Part shown: positions 6,594 through 9,800 of the stretch, piece by piece
How positions within the stretch are numbered: position 1 is the stretch's first letter
Layout of the letters: every line of letters starts with the position of its first letter
NCBI GenBank assembly: GCA_030631455.1
Contig: DAOVLC010000026.1
Coordinates: forward strand, 1-9,800
Length of the DNA stretch: 9,800 nt
Direction of reading: 5' to 3'
Source of the DNA: Candidatus Zixiibacteriota bacterium
GTDB lineage: Bacteria > Zixibacteria > MSB-5A5 > JAABVY01 > JAHJOQ01
Position numbers and translations under genes: made by a program
The notes under the pieces: generated by a model
Database searches by the model: none
What the model saw: the letters and a program-made list of their open reading frames with translations, nothing else
What the model was told of the DNA's origin: nothing

Positions 6594-7655
6594 ATGCAGG
6601 ACAATCACTGGGAAAGTAAGAAGCTTAAGCTCGACCCCGGAAAGATGTACGAGGACATCTTCAACTTCCCGGACTATCTCGAAGAGGGAACACGAATAGG
6701 TCAGAAGGCCGAGCTACCCGATCTTGATGTGGGCAGCATACGGCATGTAGTGGTCTGTGGGATGGGCGGGTCTGCGATCGGCGCCGATCTCGTGAGAAGT
6801 TATCTTGGCGACAGGCTGAAGATCCCAATGGTGATCTGCCGTCATTACGGGTTGCCTGGATTCGTCGGAAGAAACACACTCGCGATTGGATCGAGCTACT
6901 CCGGTAATACAGAGGAAACACTTACGGCGATAGCTGAAGCGAATAAGGCAGGCGCGAGGATTATCTGCGTCACGACTGGCGGCAAGCTCGAAGCTATGGC
7001 TGCGGAGAACAGTTGGAACTGTCTCAAGATACCGCCAGGCTTGATGCCTCGTGCCGCGCTTGCGTACTCATTCGCTCCGTTACTGGTTCTGATGTCAAGG
7101 ATGGGATTCGTACCGGGATGCGACAATGAATTGGAGAAGGCCGCTTCCGCAACCCGCAAAAGGTCGGAGAAATACTCGATCGAATCGGAAGGAAATGCCG
7201 CCATGGAGTTGGCGAACAGAATCTACGGGAGGATTCCGATCATCTATGCCGCGCAAGATCATTTCGACGCTGTCGCACTTCGATTCAAGGGACAGGTTTG
7301 TGAGAATTCGAAGCAGCTTGCATTCGCAAACGTCTATCCTGAGTTCAACCACAATGAACTGGTTGGCTGGGAATTGTATGAACCGTTTGTCGACAAACTG
7401 ATCGTCCTGACGCTGAAAGACATAGACGACCACTTGCGAGTTACTGCTCGGATGAGAATTGTCAATAGTCTGTTCTCCAAACGGAAGATTGAGGCTATCG
7501 AACTGAGTAGCGACGGAGATAGCCTGCTGTCGAGGATGCTCTCACTGATACAACTTGGCGATTTTGCCAGTTTCTATCTGGCTATTCTCAATGGCGTCGA
7601 TCCATCGCCGGTCAAGGTGATTGATTATCTAAAATCGGCATTGGAGAAAGCATGA
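6594..7655 (+). CDS. Bifunctional phosphoglucose/phosphomannose isomerase
   Basis: Interconverts glucose-6-phosphate or mannose-6-phosphate with fructose-6-phosphate, feeding glycolysis and the mannose-based sugar nucleotides. Two SIS domains are recognisable in 353 residues. The first carries GMGGSAIGADL (56-66), SYSGNTEETL (101-110) and PPGLMPRAAL (147-156), typical of the PGI/PMI family of archaea and deep-branching bacteria. In the second, Glu237 (in QVCENSK) and His253 (in FNHNELVGW) are 16 residues apart, the same spacing as the catalytic Glu203 and His219 that I recall for the Pyrobaculum enzyme; Lys347 near the C-terminus may be the equivalent of its essential lysine. It is unrelated in overall architecture to the large conventional Pgi. 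The ATG lies 29 bases after ptsI, and the stop overlaps the next start by 4 bases (ATGA). Confidence 0.9.
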   Translation: MQDNHWESKKLKLDPGKMYEDIFNFPDYLEEGTRIGQKAELPDLDVGSIRHVVVCGMGGSAIGADLVRSYLGDRLKIPMVICRHYGLPGFVGRNTLAIGSSYSGNTEETLTAIAEANKAGARIICVTTGGKLEAMAAENSWNCLKIPPGLMPRAALAYSFAPLLVLMSRMGFVPGCDNELEKAASATRKRSEKYSIESEGNAAMELANRIYGRIPIIYAAQDHFDAVALRFKGQVCENSKQLAFANVYPEFNHNELVGWELYEPFVDKLIVLTLKDIDDHLRVTARMRIVNSLFSKRKIEAIELSSDGDSLLSRMLSLIQLGDFASFYLAILNGVDPSPVKVIDYLKSALEKA

Positions 7656-8518
7656 CCTTCTTTCGACTTCCTCTGATTTTGTTTGCACTTCTTTTATCGA
7701 CCACCGCGTTGGCACAGGAAGGTGATACTGCGAGCGTATGGTTCAGGCCTGAGCGAACGAATGCACTGGTTCTCCTGCTCTTCTTCTCCGCTGCTGTGCT
7801 GCTTTACATACGACGAGCCAAGAGGGGAGCATCGCTTTTTATCCGCAAGTTGCCGGGACTCGAAGCAGTCGACGAGGCAGTTGGCAGGGCTACCGAGATG
7901 GGGCGAACAGTTCTCTTTGTCCCGGGCATTCAGGATCTTGACGATATTCAGACCATCGCCGGGCTTTCGATTCTGAGCAGGGTCGCCAACATCACTGCCC
8001 AGTATGAGACTGACCTGCTGGTGCCCATTCTCTATCCACTTGCCTTTGCTGCAGGCCAGGAAGTTGTGAGAACGGCTTACATGAATGCGGGTAAAGCTGA
8101 CAAGTTCCGGGACGACATGGTGCGTTACGTCGCCGGCGAGCAGTTCGCATTCGCTGCTGCTATCAACGGGATTATGATGCGTGACAGACCCGCCACCCAC
8201 ATTTTCATGGGTGCGTTTTATGCCGAGTCTCTTCTTCTCGCGGAAACCGGCAACGCTATCGGTGCGATCCAGATAGCCGGTACCGCTAACCCTGAGCAGC
8301 TTCCGTTTTTCATAGCGGCATGTGACTATACGATCATGGGAGAGGAATTGTACGCGGCCTCTGCCTACCTTTCACGCGAGCCACTTATGCTTGGAAGTCT
8401 GAAAGGACAGGATCTTGTGAAGATCGTTCTTGTAAGTCTGATGATCGTCCTGGCGCTGCTTGGTGTTGCGGGTGCATTCGGTCAGGACTTCGTCGACCAC
8501 TTGTTCCTGGCAACGTAA
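7652..8518 (+). CDS. Membrane protein of unknown function, probably DUF6754 family
   Basis: No function is known to me. The 288-residue protein starts with a signal-like segment (residues 1-21, with a possible cleavage site after ALAQ), then a membrane segment at about 38-53 followed by basic residues (RRAKRG), a long soluble or membrane-associated middle part, and a strong C-terminal membrane segment at about 256-276. The middle contains GLEAVDEAVGRATEMGRTV followed by LFVPGIQDLDDIQTIAG, a stretch that I associate with DUF6754; this is from memory and unverified. Small-residue-rich stretches (AGEQFAFAAAINGIMM, GNAIGAIQIAGTA) suggest packed helices. The ATG overlaps the isomerase stop by 4 bases, so it is the last gene of the cluster and translationally coupled. 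No catalytic motif is evident. It is clearly a real gene given its codon-level continuity with the cluster; the DUF name is uncertain. Confidence 0.75.
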   Translation: MTFFRLPLILFALLLSTTALAQEGDTASVWFRPERTNALVLLLFFSAAVLLYIRRAKRGASLFIRKLPGLEAVDEAVGRATEMGRTVLFVPGIQDLDDIQTIAGLSILSRVANITAQYETDLLVPILYPLAFAAGQEVVRTAYMNAGKADKFRDDMVRYVAGEQFAFAAAINGIMMRDRPATHIFMGAFYAESLLLAETGNAIGAIQIAGTANPEQLPFFIAACDYTIMGEELYAASAYLSREPLMLGSLKGQDLVKIVLVSLMIVLALLGVAGAFGQDFVDHLFLAT

Positions 8519-8521
8519 GTA

Positions 8522-9595
8522 CTAAGCCTCGAAGAATCGCCTCCTGAAATAGAGAGCCACATTCACAAGTCCGATGAGAACCGGCACCTCGACCAATGGG
8601 CCAATTACGGCCGCAAACGCAACACCCGAATTGATCCCGAACACCGCGATCGCTACTGCTATGGCCAACTCGAAATTGTTGGAAGCAGCCGTGAAGCTCA
8701 GTGTTACGGATTTCCGATAGTTGGCCTTCGCCTTCTTGCTGAGGTAGAAACTAAGGAAGAACATGATAAGGAAGTAGATGAGAAGCGGTACGGCGATTCG
8801 CACGACATCAAGCGGTATCTTGACGATATACTCGCCCTTGAGAGAAAACATGACGAAGATCGTAAAGAGCAGCGCGATCAATGTCACCGGGCTGATTTTA
8901 GGTATGAATTCACGATGATACCACTCCTTGCCCTTCAGCGCTATCAATGAAAATCGTGTGATTATCCCTGCGATAGTTGGAATACCAAGATAGATGAACA
9001 CGCTCTTGGCAATCTGACCTATGGTGATCTCCACGACGGCTCCCGATAACCCGAATAACGGCGGCAGCTTGGTGACGAACACCCAGGCGAACACCGAATA
9101 GAACAAGACCTGAAAAATCGAATTGAAGGCAACCAGACCGGCAGCGTATTCGGAATCTCCATCGGCAAGGTCGTTCCAGACAATGACCATCGCTATGCAC
9201 CGAGCCAGACCGATCATTATCAGCCCGACCATGTATTCCGGGTAAGAATGCAGGAAGGTAATGGCCAACAGAAACATGAGTATGGGGCCGATCACCCAGT
9301 TCTGGATCAGACTGAGTGTCAGCACTTTGTAGTCCCTGAATACTCTCCCCATTTCCTCGTAACGAACCTTAGCCAGCGGTGGATACATCATCAGGATGAG
9401 TCCAACCGCAATCGGCATATTGGTCGTGCCAACGCTGAATCGATCCCAAAAGTCGGCGATGGATGGGTAGAGGTAGCCCGTCCCCACCCCGATTGCCATC
9501 GCTAAGAATATCCATAAGGTCAGATACCTGTTGAGAAATGAGAGTCTCTTGGTTGCAATGGTCATTGGCAGAATATCTCCCGATTGGCTCACCAT
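8522..9595 (-). CDS. acr3: ACR3-family arsenite efflux permease
   Basis: Inner-membrane exporter that removes arsenite (and sometimes antimonite) from the cytoplasm using the proton motive force. The 357-residue protein has about ten hydrophobic segments and the ACR3 signatures: [16 protein letters not shown] with the conserved Cys133, [12 protein letters not shown] (312-323) and GPLVEVPVL with Glu336. These separate it from the related bile-acid/sodium symporters and from the unrelated ArsB. The ATG at 9595 overlaps the stop of the upstream gene; a second ATG at 9565 (Met11) is preceded by GGGAG at a long spacing and would also give a complete protein, so the start is uncertain by 10 codons. 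It is co-transcribed with the preceding permease gene on the minus strand, and its stop lies 3 bases from the stop of the opposing cluster. The family is secure. Confidence 0.93.
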   Translation of the reverse strand: MVSQSGDILPMTIATKRLSFLNRYLTLWIFLAMAIGVGTGYLYPSIADFWDRFSVGTTNMPIAVGLILMMYPPLAKVRYEEMGRVFRDYKVLTLSLIQNWVIGPILMFLLAITFLHSYPEYMVGLIMIGLARCIAMVIVWNDLADGDSEYAAGLVAFNSIFQVLFYSVFAWVFVTKLPPLFGLSGAVVEITIGQIAKSVFIYLGIPTIAGIITRFSLIALKGKEWYHREFIPKISPVTLIALLFTIFVMFSLKGEYIVKIPLDVVRIAVPLLIYFLIMFFLSFYLSKKAKANYRKSVTLSFTAASNNFELAIAVAIAVFGINSGVAFAAVIGPLVEVPVLIGLVNVALYFRRRFFEA

Positions 9596-9800
9596 AAGTT
9601 CAATCCGAAGATATACGTGAGGCAGTAGTAGATACCTACAAGTATGAAAATAACGCCCGTAATGCGACGCGCCCAGAATTCGATGCGAGTCAGCTTGTTG
9701 AATATGCTGCCCACGAGTCTGGTGCTCACTGCGATCAGGAGCGCAAATACAACTACCGGTAAAGCGGTGCCGATACCATACACTGTCGGCATGAGAATAC
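9589..9800 (-). CDS. C-terminal part of an ArsG/CcdA-like membrane permease
   Basis: Only the last 70 or so codons are in the window; the frame is open through the right edge, so the Met at 9792 is internal and not a start. The visible part has the sequence [19 protein letters not shown], a basic/aromatic loop ([14 protein letters not shown]) and a final membrane segment ([17 protein letters not shown]). This resembles the C-terminus of CcdA/DsbD-like transporters, in particular those annotated in arsenic operons as ArsG-family permeases. The neighbouring acr3, with which it overlaps by 7 bases, supports an arsenic role. A general thiol-reductant CcdA remains possible, because the N-terminal half with the diagnostic cysteines is outside the window. 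Confidence 0.65.
   Translation of the reverse strand, partial: ILMPTVYGIGTALPVVVFALLIAVSTRLVGSIFNKLTRIEFWARRITGVIFILVGIYYCLTYIFGLNLW

Noticed and set aside
8522..9595. Bile-acid/sodium symporter (BASS) or ArsB identity for the minus-strand permease
   Set aside because: The ARCIAMV cysteine motif, [12 protein letters not shown] and GPLVEVPVL are ACR3 signatures; ArsB is an unrelated, larger 12-helix protein.
1..9800. Mobile elements, CRISPR repeats, defence genes, tRNA or rRNA genes
   Set aside because: The window is almost fully occupied by recognisable chromosomal genes; I found no transposase, regularly spaced repeats, toxin-antitoxin pair or structural RNA by reading both strands.

Overview
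The window is a stretch of bacterial chromosome of roughly even base composition, densely packed with conventional genes. It holds no RNA gene, CRISPR array, insertion sequence or phage gene that I can see. The mix (a CdaA-type c-di-AMP synthase, a phosphotransferase pair of HPr with a Ser46-type KSIMG loop plus enzyme I, an archaeal/deep-bacterial type phosphoglucose/phosphomannose isomerase, frequent TTG starts) suggests a little-studied Gram-negative lineage, possibly in the FCB group or a candidate phylum such as Zixibacteria. That placement is an inference from gene content only.

Layout. (1) Positions 1-1476, plus strand: the 3' part of a purple-acid-phosphatase-like metallophosphoesterase whose frame is open to the left edge. 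(2) Positions 1477-1670: a 194-base gap with a good sigma70-type promoter and a strongly symmetric candidate operator just before cdaA. (3) Positions 1671-8518, plus strand: a compact seven-gene cluster, cdaA - obg - dprA - ptsH - ptsI - bifunctional phosphoglucose/phosphomannose isomerase - a membrane protein of unknown function (probably DUF6754). Gaps are 29 bases or less and three junctions overlap, so this reads as one transcription unit. (4) Positions 8522-9800, minus strand: two membrane genes of an arsenic resistance operon, an ArsG/CcdA-like permease cut by the right edge and an ACR3 arsenite exporter. They meet the seven-gene cluster tail to tail with only 3 bases between stop codons.

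How the genes may work together. The main cluster joins a second-messenger synthase (c-di-AMP), a ribosome-associated GTPase (Obg), a DNA-uptake/recombination mediator (DprA), the two general PTS phosphocarriers without any sugar-specific enzyme II in view, and an isomerase at the head of hexose-phosphate metabolism. The PTS pair without a transporter suggests a regulatory phosphorelay. The usual CdaA partner CdaR (YbbR) is not encoded next to cdaA. The most interesting items are the dyad operator in the cdaA promoter, the operon composition, the uncharacterised membrane protein at its end, and a few motif variants (RHK in CdaA, GDEH in the phosphoesterase). I see no clearly novel system.
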